Below are positions 44,191 to 56,300 of a DNA stretch of 64,000 nt, piece by piece. Made by a program: the position numbers and the translations under genes. The notes under the pieces are model-generated. The model was not told where the DNA came from. It ran no database searches and saw only the letters and a list, made by a program, of their open reading frames with translations. The DNA lies in NCBI GenBank assembly GCA_035048495.1, contig CM068551.1:21330248-21394247 (forward strand). Direction: 5' to 3'. Position 1 is the first letter of the stretch. Each line of letters opens with the position of its first letter. Origin of the DNA: Euptelea pleiosperma. Its lineage: Eukaryota > Streptophyta > Magnoliopsida > Ranunculales > Eupteleaceae.

Positions 44191-44554
44191 GTTTATTTTA
44201 ATTCAAGAATCTGCATTTAAAATCTTATTTTTCACATTTTCTTAAGTGTTTATTCACAATCTGTAACATGTCAAATTGGACAAATTTTGAGATAATTAAT
44301 AACGATCGTTCTTTAAAGAGTTTCGATTTCCATGGATCGTGCAAAGTTAACGACAGAGCAGGTCGATATTCAAATTGTGCCTCACTATGATTTATGTTGC
44401 TATCTCCACATATGATTTTGAATTATAAATTTAATTTTTTATGATTTCGAATTATAAACTTAATTTTTTTTCATGTTACTTAGGTTGTTAGTGTGAATAT
44501 ATTAATGTTTTTTTCTAATCGCGTTATTTAGTCTGAATGCGGTAGTGATTGTGT

Positions 44555-45570
44555 AGGGCTGTCAAAGGGTTGGGTCAGGGTAGGGCTTAGCCCGACCCTA
44601 GCCCTACCCCCCACTTATAAAGGTGAGGCCCTAGCCCTTAGAGGGCCTAAACTGGTTAGACCCTAGCCCTACCTTCAAGGGTCAATGATGGGTCAGGGTA
44701 GGGCCAAGGCTTAGAAAAAGAATATTTAAATATTTAAATTTTTAAGTAAAAGAAGTAGATGCTTGAATAATGCATCTAGCTTGGTAACATGCTTCCTCAG
44801 TTTAATCTATGTAGATTTTTCAATGAATAATCATAATTTTTTTCGTTACAAGGGTGAACCATTAAGCTTTGTCTTGTTAAAAACCTCGATAAAATAAATG
44901 ATATATTATAAATTTACACTAAAAAAAAAGTGTTTAGAAACAATTTTGAACCATTTTTAAAATTTCAAAATATTTGGGTTGTTCATAATTTTAGAATGGC
45001 TCAATCGTTTGGAAATTGCCCAAAACTGTATCTTTTTAGGCTAATTGTAGTGTCAAACAATACCAATAACATCATCACACGTGTCCTAAGGAAATTGGCA
45101 AACCATGCCAACAAATTTTCCCCATTTCTTTTGTATGTTTTGTTTTTTTCAAAAAAGGGTTGGATTCCTTTGGTGGCCTGGAACTCTCATTAACAGTTGG
45201 AAACTTTAATTGTCCATCGATAGGTGGCCTTAGAACAACTCATTTTATTATTTAAAAAAAAATTATTTAGTTGAATATACCATGCACCTAGTGCCATTTT
45301 TTGAAGAAAAAAAAAGTTACATTGAGTGCGTATTTTGTAGAATATAATTTAAAAAATAAATAAAACAGAAATGATTTGCTAAGGGCTGAGTAGGGCTAGG
45401 CCCCCTTGACTGTAACCCTATCCTGACCCTTATTTAGAAGGGCTTTACATAGTTTGGCCCAGCCCGGCCCTAAGGGCTTGAAATTTATAACAAAGCCCCC
45501 TTTTTAGGCCTTTCAAAGGGCCGGACTGGGCTGGCTGGCCCCCTTACAATAGGGCCGAATTGACACCCCT
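44555..45570. mobile_element. Non-autonomous hAT element
   Basis: Ends are AGGGCTGTCAA and TTGACACCCCT, with one mismatch between arms. The flanks are GATTGTGT (44547-44554) and AATTGTGT (45571-45578), an 8-bp duplication matching at seven sites. Subterminal GGGCTTAGCCC and CCCTAGCCCTA repeats occur at both ends. The 1,016-bp interior has no transposase. Confidence 0.85.
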
Positions 45571-45761
45571 AATTGTGTGTAACTTGAAATATTTGATTTA
45601 GGCGTTTTTAGTTCAGATTTCCTCCAAAGTATGATTTAATCTAGATTGACATTCTTGATGTGATTTGAAAAGATCTAACTGACTCTCTTGATGTTATTGT
45701 TGGCAGTCAGCAACTTTGTTGACGGGAGGTGGTTGCTAACCAACAACAGTTAGCAAAGTTT

Positions 45762-46115
45762 GAGTAAAACTTCGTTGACGTCTATGATCAGCGACACAAT
45801 ATGAGCCACATGCCACATTTTGGAGGACACGACCGTATAGATGTGTGACCAATCCCTAGGTGGACCTAAAAATAAAAAATAAAGTTGATTAGTGATTTCT
45901 AAACGTTTGATTGGAGTCATTTCATGAGTGGATTTTAATCGTGAGAGCATTATGGACCATTATTTAGGGTACAATGATCAAAAGGTTTGCAATCACTAGT
46001 CAGCTGATTTTTGGTTTGTAGGTCCACCTATGGATTGACCAAACATCATACGGTCAGAATTCTTTAAGAGTATGCATAAGGTGGGCGGTTGACGATCAAC
46101 AAAAAATTTCGAGTC
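45762..46115. mobile_element. MITE, GCCACGTGG family, copy before 46 kb
   Basis: The left end GAGTAAAACTTCGTTGACG matches the GAGTARAAC terminus of two other copies. Mirror arms are present (AATATGAGCCACATGCCACA; TAGGTCCACCTATGGATTG). The right terminus is decayed, so the right boundary is approximate. Confidence 0.65.
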
Positions 46116-46342
46116 GTTCTACCCACGGATGACCATATACGGGTTGAGGCCATTGTCCGTCCAAATCAAGAGACCCACGGTCCACGTGGCAACAACTATT
46201 TTACCTTTTGCAGTTGTTGCCTCGTGGACTATGGATCTCTTGAATCCTGTGGTGAAATAGCATCAATCATATACGGTCATCCATGGGATAGCATTTTCCA
46301 AGTTTTAGTCGTGAAGTTCTACTCGGATCTAATTACCCTTTT

Positions 46343-46672
46343 GAGTAAAACTCTATTGACCGCCCACAATATGCACCATGTGGCCGTACGCTCTTAGAGG
46401 ATTCTGCAGGGATGTTTTGTCAATCTCTACGTGGACCTAGAAACCAAAAATAAAAAAATCAGCCTGAGTAGTGATTTAAAACCTTTGGATCCTTGTACCT
46501 AAATAATGGTCAATGGTGCTCAAATTACCACGGTTAGAATCAACATATGAAAATGACTCCAATCCAACGCTTATAAATCATAAATTAGGTCAGTGTCCTC
46601 TAAAAATGTGTCACATGGCTAATATTATGGGCAGTCATTGGCTTCGCTGCACGGTCAGCCACGTTTTACTCC
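46343..46672. mobile_element. MITE, GCCACGTGG family, copy with 9-bp duplication
   Basis: Ends are GAGTAAAACTC and CGTTTTACTCC. The flanks are TACCCTTTT (46334-46342) and TACCCTTAT (46673-46681), matching at eight of nine sites. The interior contains the family words in mirror order. With the composite at 38655-40072 it supports a 9-bp target duplication for this family. Confidence 0.78.
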
Positions 46673-47086
46673 TACCCTTATCTATTTGTTAATAGAAAAA
46701 ACACTTGCCTCTGGGTTGGGCTGGGGCATAAATGATTTTTGCGGTTTTGATCCAGACTAGAATGGAGTTCCTGTAAACCCCTTCTCGACCCCTTATGTTC
46801 CTTCAGAATCATAGTTGTCTTCATATTCTGTGATATATTCTAAGTTTTGGTCTTCAGAATCATAGTTGCTGATCAATAATTCCATCACCTTAAGTTCTCT
46901 GAGAACGCTCCCTATCCGGGTTTCACTACCGGTTGATGATCAAAGAAATGATTTTATAATTCTTTATTAAATTACCATTTTAAGTTTTTGACCTTGTAAG
47001 ATCACTATGGAAGAAAAATTGAAGAGAAGAAAGAAGAAAAATAAATAAATAAATAAAATACCCCTTTTTGTATGCTCTATAAAGAG

Positions 47087-47407
47087 CAAGGTTTAAATGA
47101 GGCCGTTTAAACAGTGTAACGGACTAGGGGCGTTACCGTTAAAATGGATTGAAAAGGCCAGGGGCAAAAATAAAACAGAATTTAACGGAAAAATGGTGTG
47201 GAAATTCAAAATTTCAAACAAAAAAAAAAAGAATTTAACAGATTTATCGGCTGTTTTTTGCACAAAATTTTTCAGAATTTAACGGCTGTTAAAACAATTT
47301 TAACGGCTATTTTTTCTAAGTGTAAAAATGATTTTTAACGTAACGGGCTTGGGGCGTTACCGCTTTAACGCCCGTTAAAACCATTTAAATGCCGTTTTTT
47401 AAACCAT
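47087..47407. mobile_element. hAT-type MITE, AACGG family, copy 5 (complete)
   Basis: Ends are CAAGGTTTAAA and TTTAAACCATG. It is flanked by a perfect 8-bp duplication ATAAAGAG at 47079-47086 and 47408-47415. The interior has repeated AACGG, GCCGTTTAAAC and GGGGCGTTACCG words. It forms one subtype with copy 2, while copies 1, 3 and 4 form another. Confidence 0.92.
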
Positions 47408-47415
47408 GATAAAGA

Positions 47416-48974
47416 GTTTGATCCCATCTTTCAAACCCCCAAGAAAAGTAGAAATTTTGAAGAAAAAAATTGTGACAAAAGAGTGGAAAATCTGGTTGCC
47501 GGTAAACAACAAGGCTCGTTCAGTGGAGAGAAGCAGAAAAAGTTCTATCTTTTCTTTTTCCGGGGGAGTTAGTCAACCTATGTCAATTTCCACTATTTCT
47601 TTTTTCAATATGCTTTCAATTGAAAAAAATATTTTACGTTATTTTGTTGAATTTGAAATTCTTACTCTAATTTGATACAAGATACAGCAGGGTGAATAGG
47701 TATTTAAAAAATTGATCTAATAATTAACATCCTATTCAAATTACTGGTCTTGGTAATGGATACTAATTGGGTGCAACAATCCTAGTTATGATTGATTTTA
47801 ATTAAACGATCAATCTAACCGATTCGGACCAAATATATCAAGGATATATTTAATACAAATTCGTTTATCTTAACCCTTTGAATTAAAAAACGGAAAACAA
47901 ATCGATCAAGTTACACTCAATATTTTATGTGGAAACATCTAACAAGGAAAGGAGGGAAAGGAGAGGGAGAAACTTGGGGTTTGGATTTCATGTGAGTCCC
48001 ACCAGTAAATTTCTTCTTACTATATTTTTTTTATGTTTTCTGTCAGCCGGGTCATTGGTGGAGGCACTTGCATAAATTCAAGTTAAGCTATAATTACCTG
48101 TCCTCACAAAATCGACAAAATAGTATCTTAAAGGTAAATCCAATTTTCCTTACCATTTGATCTATCTATTTAAGTTTTGTAAATCTAATTTTCCTTACCA
48201 TTCAAATGCAAGAAACTTGCACCTGGTTAAACTGATCAAAACCAGGAAAAAAAAAAAAGAATAGAAAATATAACTACATTTGGTTGTTTAACTTAATTAC
48301 AATTCAGTGGTTTGGTTGTTATAATCTAGTTCTGGTCGTTACTTCTGTGACATAGAGCCAACCCAACTCGGACGACATCCAGTTCCAGATGATGAGGAGG
48401 ACGAGGAGGATGTTGCTCCTATTCATGCTACTCACGATGATGCCGCTCATCAGGACATTTTGGCTCTTTAGCTTACGCCTGATCTAGTTTATGATCCAGC
48501 TGATGTTCCACCGACAATGACTCTTAAGTCACATTTTTAGTCCTATGTTGCTATTGGACTGACAGATATACGACAACGTCTATATGGCTTGAATCAGATC
48601 GTGGAGTTATGGATACAGTATGTGCACGACTCCATTTGCGAGATTACCCGTTTGATCTCGACTCTATTCGAAAGGATAGGATACGAGCACCCTCCGAACT
48701 TCCTTTCACCAGATGACGACGGTCTGACTGGAGATGGTTATAGTCATCCAATCAGGTGGGTGGGTTGTGGCAAAAGAGAGAGATCTTGGGTTGATGAAAC
48801 CAGTATATTGATTTATTGGGGATATCGTGTAGGGCCTGCACGCCTTCCTAACTCGTTTCTTGACCTTATGTTTTATCTTTACTAGTAGAGGCACGCGTTA
48901 TACACGCGACTAAGGCAGAAAAGAATTTTTGGGAGGGAAAAATAAGGGTCACAAGGTAACAATAAGACAAATAA
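47416..48974. other. Intergenic stretch, no gene recognised
   Basis: AT-rich sequence to about 48300. From 48350 to 48890 the base composition is more balanced and a 98-codon frame occurs (48589-48885), but I recognise no family and see stops on both sides. It may be a worn retroelement segment. Confidence 0.35.
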
Positions 48975-49265
48975 TGCTAACAGACAATGAAGAAAAAACA
49001 TGTTCATAAAATAAACATAATCAAGATGAGGATGTTGAGATGAATGTGTGCTAAAACAAGGAAAAACAATTAGAAATGAACGCATTGATGAAAATACAGG
49101 GTTAGTCCTAGTAAGTGATAAAATGGGGAAAAGTCGATTGAGACAGAAGTGAAATGAAATTTTAAAAAACTTCCCTTGACAAATGAGATGACATAATTAA
49201 ATGGAGGAACAAGACTCGGACAGCCGACCCCATATCACTGGGATAAGACTTATATTGATGATGAT
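48975..49265 (+). mobile_element. RTE-like LINE 3' remnant
   Basis: The stretch aligns by eye with the 3' end of the LINE at 52880-56280: AAAACATGTTCATAAAAT, GAGGATGTTGAGATG and GAAATGAACGCATTGATG are shared. Stops interrupt it and the tail is shortened. Confidence 0.6.
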
Positions 49266-50370
49266 ATTTATAAAATCCGATGTTGACAGCCACCCAATCA
49301 GAGTGGTTCACGCGGCATGTAAGGCTAACATTATTCTTGGTTAAAAGTGGCAAAAGGACTACTAAAGGGGCCAGCCCATTGTAATAGTAGAGATAAAATC
49401 AATTATGTTGCTCTATTTCGGATCATCAACTGATAGATTAGTAGCAGTCAATTAGCAGGAATAAAAACATGGGGGATGTATAACTGATAAATACGGCAAA
49501 TAGATGCAATGAATAACTCAATGACCCAAAGATGTCTCTCAATCTGTTTGGATTCTAACAATTACTGCCTCCATCTCCAGGATCAAAGCAAGGATAAAAA
49601 CCCATGACATGGACAAACATAGACAACGGTACTCAACCCGAGAACCTCCTGCATGCTTCTAACCTTCCCTACAACTAGGGATGGTGTCCTTCACCAATTT
49701 CTTGCTGCTGCTTCTAAAAGGTGAGGCAGAAAGGGTGCCCCTGATAAAAAAACTAAACCATTCCCGAATATAACTAATCATCAGAGGCTATGATTCTCTC
49801 ACTATGGCACATTCAAGAGGTAGGACTTCAAAGAATTACACTAAAACCCACAGTTCCTTACTCCACATCCGTGGGGCACAATAGCAGACAAATTAAGACA
49901 ATCTAACCATCATTTCAGCTCCTGGATTGACAATAACCCGAAAGTCAGCCAACTCAAAGGATCCCAACCATCCAACAAAATGACTTCTTGTGAATCTTGG
50001 TTGTTCTGTCAGCCAGGTTTTTTTTTTACCCACATTCAGTTAAAATCACCCCATTCTGTTGCATCTGGTTAGGCAATCTAAGGTGACAACTATTAATCAA
50101 ATGATAATTAATTAATACTTGTAAAATCGTAACCATTTCTAATTTTATTAAATTCCAATCCAAAACTAAAATCCCATTGACTTCCATGACAACTAACTTA
50201 AATCATCTGCCCGTTTTGACGTACAAATTACAATTATAATTCTCAAATAAACCAAAGAAAAATTACAGAGCACAATCAATTAAAGGAAAAGAAGTTGGAG
50301 CCTAATATTATGGTCCGCACAAAATAAGCATTTCTTTTCTGATAAGTCTGACAAGAAGCATATCATGTAC

Positions 50371-53300
50371 TTAACGCCTTCCAGATGCCACGGATTCGGC
50401 AGAAAAGAGGTACTTAACTCGTGAAAGAACTGAATCATGTGCTGGATCATACGGATGGTCCTTGGAAGGAATCTCCAAAATTGCTGGAATCGGCTTGTTG
50501 TAGCTATCAACTAGAAACCTTATCATGTTTGCAACCTGAAAAAGAAACCACACATACAAACTAGTCTTTTTAAAACAGCAGCACTCAGATTTTGACCAAA
50601 TATCCAAAGAAAGGAATTAAGAGGAACAATTAGAGGGTTAGTTAGAAGCTATGCAGGTTAAAGGCTCTGAAAAGGTGAAATGGAAGCCAAAAATGACATG
50701 GATTGAGGTGGTAAGAACGATCTTAGGACGTATACATTGTAAGATATAGCTTTAAAATGGCTAAATAGGATTCATGTTGGCATCCCCAAATAGTTGGAAT
50801 AAGGCATAGATGATGATGTAGGCAGTATATAATTTATAAGATATTGATACAGTATCACCTCATCATTAGATAAAAAGAGGGACCCGGCCAACAAATGCTT
50901 CATCCAGTGGTTATAGTAAAGGAAGGTAAGGTATTGATATCTGACGAGCTGGATTCCATTTAATTATGCCTCCAGATACAATATTCAGAAACAAAACTCA
51001 GAGAGCAGGAGGGAGTGGTTCATCCAAACATGCACTATGCCTGACTCAAAAGGCCTTAAGGTGCAGCAAACTTTTTCTTATATAGTAGTCATACAGTCGA
51101 GGTAATTCAGACTGGCTCACTCTAGAGGTGATGGATGCCATTGGTAGTGATACCATAACTTGAACCTTAGACCTCTCAGCTAAGTCTCAATGGAGAAACC
51201 TACACTGAGGGGGGAACAAAGATCAAAATCACGGTAGACTGAGTCAGAGCAAGCAAAGGAGAACAGATACATTGCAGCATGGGAGCAACAACACAGAAGA
51301 AAGCATGGTCAATGAAGAGGAATTTTGAGGAAGAAAATGATACATGATCGGGTTTCTGCTCATCATTATCGATGCCAAACCAGTGAAATCATCAACATAA
51401 TAGCAGTTTGGACCGTGAAAGGCCAGTGACTCTTTTGTTCTTTTTATTTTCTTTCTTTGGGGCCATTTTTTCTTCCTTTACTGTTCCAGAAACCAATCAG
51501 AACCAGTCTACATATATCCAAGATGTCTTCCTCAATTTAGAAGATTAAGATAAAGCCCAATGCCCTTTGAAGGAAAAAAAAATTGTAGACACTCATCATA
51601 TAAGATCAATTTATAGAATATGACTGGATCGAGTCGGAGACCAAATTAAGGGTTTCTTCTCTAAGTTAAAACTTCTGTTTAGCAGTCAGCCATCTGTTTA
51701 GAAATTACACCTTCAAAGTCCTGTGAGAGATGTTCAAGCCTTTACGGTTATATCAGATGTATCTTAGTTTTTAATGAGCAACTGATATCTCAAGAACAAA
51801 GTCTCTTCCATTAGCCACTACTACACTAAAAGTGACAGCAAACAAAATTTTGTAACAAACCATAACCTTCTGCTAGTACTTGAAGTAGAACTGGAATCAC
51901 TCACTGCCTCTTGTAGTGGCAAGTTAAGAATATAAATAAGCAAGTGGATAGACACACGTTTAAGGACTATGCTCGAAATGAAGATCATAAGTCGGGTGGG
52001 TTTTAGATGTTATGCACAACAAAAGCCATCGTTAGAATGGCATAAAAAGGGCAGCTTTTGGAAACATTCCCTAATTAGTTAGTGAAATGGAAGTATTTAT
52101 TCCTATCTGCATGCTCACACAGGATAGAGGTATACATCAACAAAATACAATTATATAAATAAAAAACGAACAACTTACGTATTGGCTAATCAACACAATA
52201 GCAATGTCCTCCTTTGTGGTGAACTCTTTGAATGCATCTTCAATTGCTTTTACCGTTGTTTCTAAATCAAGCAAAGATGCATTTTTAGTCAATGAAATGA
52301 ACACTAATAAAATTCACTTTAGAAATTTAACATAAATGTCACTAAACGAATTTCCTGTTGTTCCTTGAAATCAGTCAAAGCTGTTCCATTTCATGTTGTC
52401 TAGTTTAGAATCCAAAGTGTGGCATAAATGGGGCCAACTTCATTTATCAAAGGTTTTTAAATTTCAGCAGAGCAGGTTCAGACCTCTCCAACTAGTGTCA
52501 GTATCAAACGGTACTGATACGGTTCAATTGTGCAAGCGACTTCACTGAGTCTTACCAAACTACATAAAAAACTTCTCGTGACTCGGCATCATTGTCCCTG
52601 ATTTGTATCATTTTCACTGTTGGCTGAGTTGCATGCCAAAAACAATTCTTTAATCCTTGGACAATGAAACTAAAATCTAATGGAAAAAAAAATATAGAAG
52701 CATAACCCCAAGAAGTCACATGTGATTCAAATGCTTATATATATAAAAGTGGGAAAGTAAAAAAACAAAAGTATCTAATGGAAAACAAGTCCATACGTAA
52801 AATTAGAAATGGTAGTAGCACACCACGCAAAGATCGTTATCTAAGCTAATAATCAATAAAAATGGCTTTTAGTGTTTGCAGTATTGATCTTATGGAAGGG
52901 GTGTTGCCCATAGAATGAGAGCAGGGTCTAAAGTGAAGATGTGCCTCCAAAGTGCTATGTGATCGACGTGTGCCTATCAAACTAAAAGGGAAATTCTATA
53001 ACATGGCTATAAGACCGACGATGCTTTATGGAGAAGAATGTTTGGCAATCAAGAAACAACATGTTCATAAAATGAGTATAGCCGATATAAGGATGTTGAG
53101 ATTTTTTTAAAATTTTTTGATAAGTTAAAGACAACGACACAAGAAAAAAATAAAAAGAAGAAAACATCCAGCTCCCTTCTCTAGAGCAAATGAGATCCCA
53201 TCAAAACACGAAGTCTTCAAAGAAGAGATCTCTACATTCTATAAAAGCCTTAGACCACAAGTACATAAAGACCTTGATGTTGAGAATAACCAAAGCCACC

Positions 53301-56300
53301 TCTTCTTGCTTGCTTTCGAAAACTCTATTGTTTCTTTCCTTCCAAAGGCCCCAACTAATCGCAAATGGAAGAATCCTCCATAACACACGTCCTCTAGAAG
53401 AAATGGCGTAAGAGTGCCAGCTAGAGACTAGAGTCCTCAAGGTATCTGCCATCACCCAAGACTTTCCGAAATCCGTAAAAAAGGAAGACCCAACTGCTCT
53501 CGCTACATCAAAATGAAGGAGAAGATGATTGATCAACTCCTTACAATGCTCGCATATAAAGCAAAAATCTACAATGATGATCTTTCTCGAAAACAGGTCA
53601 TCCACTGTCAATATCTTATCCAGAATGGCCATCCACATAAAGAAGGCAACCATGGATGGAATTCTGAAGCCTCAAATGGAAGAAGCTAGAAAAGAGGAGC
53701 TGATAGGGCAGATCAAGGCCGTATTAAAAGAGCAAACCGAAAATTGACCATCTCTAGACCATTCCACAATCATTTGTCTTGAGCCGAAAAAGACATGTAA
53801 CAACCAAACAAGCGAGACAGTAAACCCGAAACTAACTCTATCTCCTAATCATTAAGGCTTCTCCTAAAGCCTAAATTCCAACGTACCTATTCTCCCTTCC
53901 AAGACGAACAATTCTGAACTGAGCAATTCTTCTTATTAGACCCCAAGAATTCCTCTTTAAGAGAAGCTTCTCCACACCAACAGTCCTCCCTAAATCTGCT
54001 CTCTCCCTCATGTCCACCTTGTACCGAACTCCTTTGGAAAAGACCTCAAAAATCTTCATTATGCCCCTCCAAACACTGCATCCATACGTCGAACACACTA
54101 CTCACTATCCCAACCAAAGTCAAAGATCTCATATTTTCCCGCTATAGCCTTTACAAACTGAAGGTCTCCATACTGAGCCTCCACAGCCACTTCCCCAGCA
54201 AAGTCTTATTCATCCCAATAATGTATTTGATCCCTAAGCCCCAATTAACTTTAGATCTACAAACAGTATTTCCAATCTATTAGATGATATCTACGGACCT
54301 CCACCCATTATTCTACAAAATGTCCCTCATAAGATTCTCCAAAATCTTTGCTACACTTCTAAGGATGGAAAAGAGCGACAAGTAGTAAATGGGCAAACTA
54401 GAAAGGGTACTCTTAATCAACATCAGTTTCCCCCTTTAGAAAGATACTTTGACTTCCAAGAAGCAAGTCTAAACCCAAATCTTTCAATAATGGGATCACA
54501 TAGAGCCTTGGATCTATAGTTAGCCCCTAAAGGCAGGCCCAAGTATGTAGCTAGTAAACTATCAAGACCGCACCTCAAAATACCAGTTAAGAACACCACA
54601 TTCTCTACATCTCATACTCCATACACCTTGTTCTTGTTCAAATTGACACGTATACCCAATATCGCTTCAAAACAACAATGAAGGCCTCTCAAAAAACTAA
54701 GTTAGCGCGTTGGCGCCCCAAAAACACAAGTGTCATCTGCAAACTGAAGTCGAAATCATTCTATCCAGAGCCTCCACCACCACAGGTCCCCTTGTCTAAG
54801 CCCTTTCAAATTCTAAGATAGTCAACAGGGGACCCATTAACTAAGATGGAGAAAGATGTCGAAGAGATGCACTTTCCAATCAACATTCTTCACTTCTCCC
54901 CAAAACACATCATGTCTAACATATAATCCAAGAATTTCCAATTAACATGGTATACGCTTTCTCCACATCAATTTTGCATACAATCCTAGGAACCCCTGCC
55001 CTAATCCTAGAATCTACGCACTCACTAGCAATAAGAACCCCATCAGTAATCTGTCTCCCCTGAACAAAGGCACCTTGAGCTGGTGAGATTGCCAAGGCTA
55101 AAACCTTCTGCATCCTAGTCACAAGCGTATTGGCCAAGATCTTGTACGCACTACCCACCAGGTTAATAGGTTTGTAACTCAAAATGACTTCGACACCTTG
55201 TTTCTTTGGAATAAGGGCGATAAAGCTGCTATTGGAAGTTTGTAAATATAATCCAGATAGCCCTCCTTCTGAAACTCCACCTTCATCTTCATAAAGTCAT
55301 GTCTCACAACCGCCCAACACTGCTTGAAGAATTCAAAGAAAAACAATTAGGCCCTGGGGCTTTATCCCCTATGCACCCTGCAATGGAAGCCAAAATCTCC
55401 TCCTCATCGAAAGCTTTCTCTAACCGATCTCTGTTCTCAGAAAAAATGCTGTCAAACTGAAGGCCATCCAAAAGAGGTCTAACCGAAGTCGATTCAGAAT
55501 ACAACTTGAAATAGTAGTTGGCCATCCCCTTTCTAATACTATCCTCATCCTCCAGAATATTTCCATGTATCTCCAGGCGAACTAAGTAATTGCATCTTCT
55601 ATGAGCGATCGTCATACGGTGTAAGAATTCAGTATTGTTATCACCATCCTTCAATCATCTAACTCTTGATTTCTGCTTCCAACTAACTTCTTCCATCTTC
55701 ACCAAGCTCTGGTATTCCGCTTTGAGTTCTACTCTCCTACCCCGATCTGCCGTAGATAAAGGATGATCCTCTTTCCTCCTATCAAACTTTGAAATCTCCT
55801 CAATCACCGAAGCCTTCCAAATTTCTCCTGATTCCACTACTTGATCTTGTCTTTTGAGCGCTTTAAGCTTCCACCTATACACTTCTCCTGCTCTCCCTAC
55901 AAAGGTAAAGGAGTTCCAACACTCTGACACCTTCTCCTTAAAATTCATTGAGGATGTTGAGATGGATGTATGGTAAGACAAGGAAAGACAAAATTAGAAA
56001 TAAACGCATTCCTGAAAATATATTAGTAGTACCAATAAGCGACAAAATGAGGGAAATTCGATTGAGATGGTTTGGTCGTGTATAACACCACCAATGAAAG
56101 TACCAATGAGGAGGAATGTCCAAGTCGAAGGGCCTATAAGGGCGAGGAGAAGGTCAAAATGGACGTGGAGTGAGGTTTTTAGAGGAGATTTTAAGGAACT
56201 TGCCTTAGAGGAGATAGCTTTAGACAGGATTCGTGCAACTGACCCCATACTGCTGGGAAAAGGCTTATGATTATGGTGAGTATTGATCTTACAAAAGAGA

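Noticed and set aside
48589..48885. 98-codon plus-strand frame after an acidic segment
   Set aside because: It resembles worn retroelement coding sequence at most, and I could not match it to any domain.
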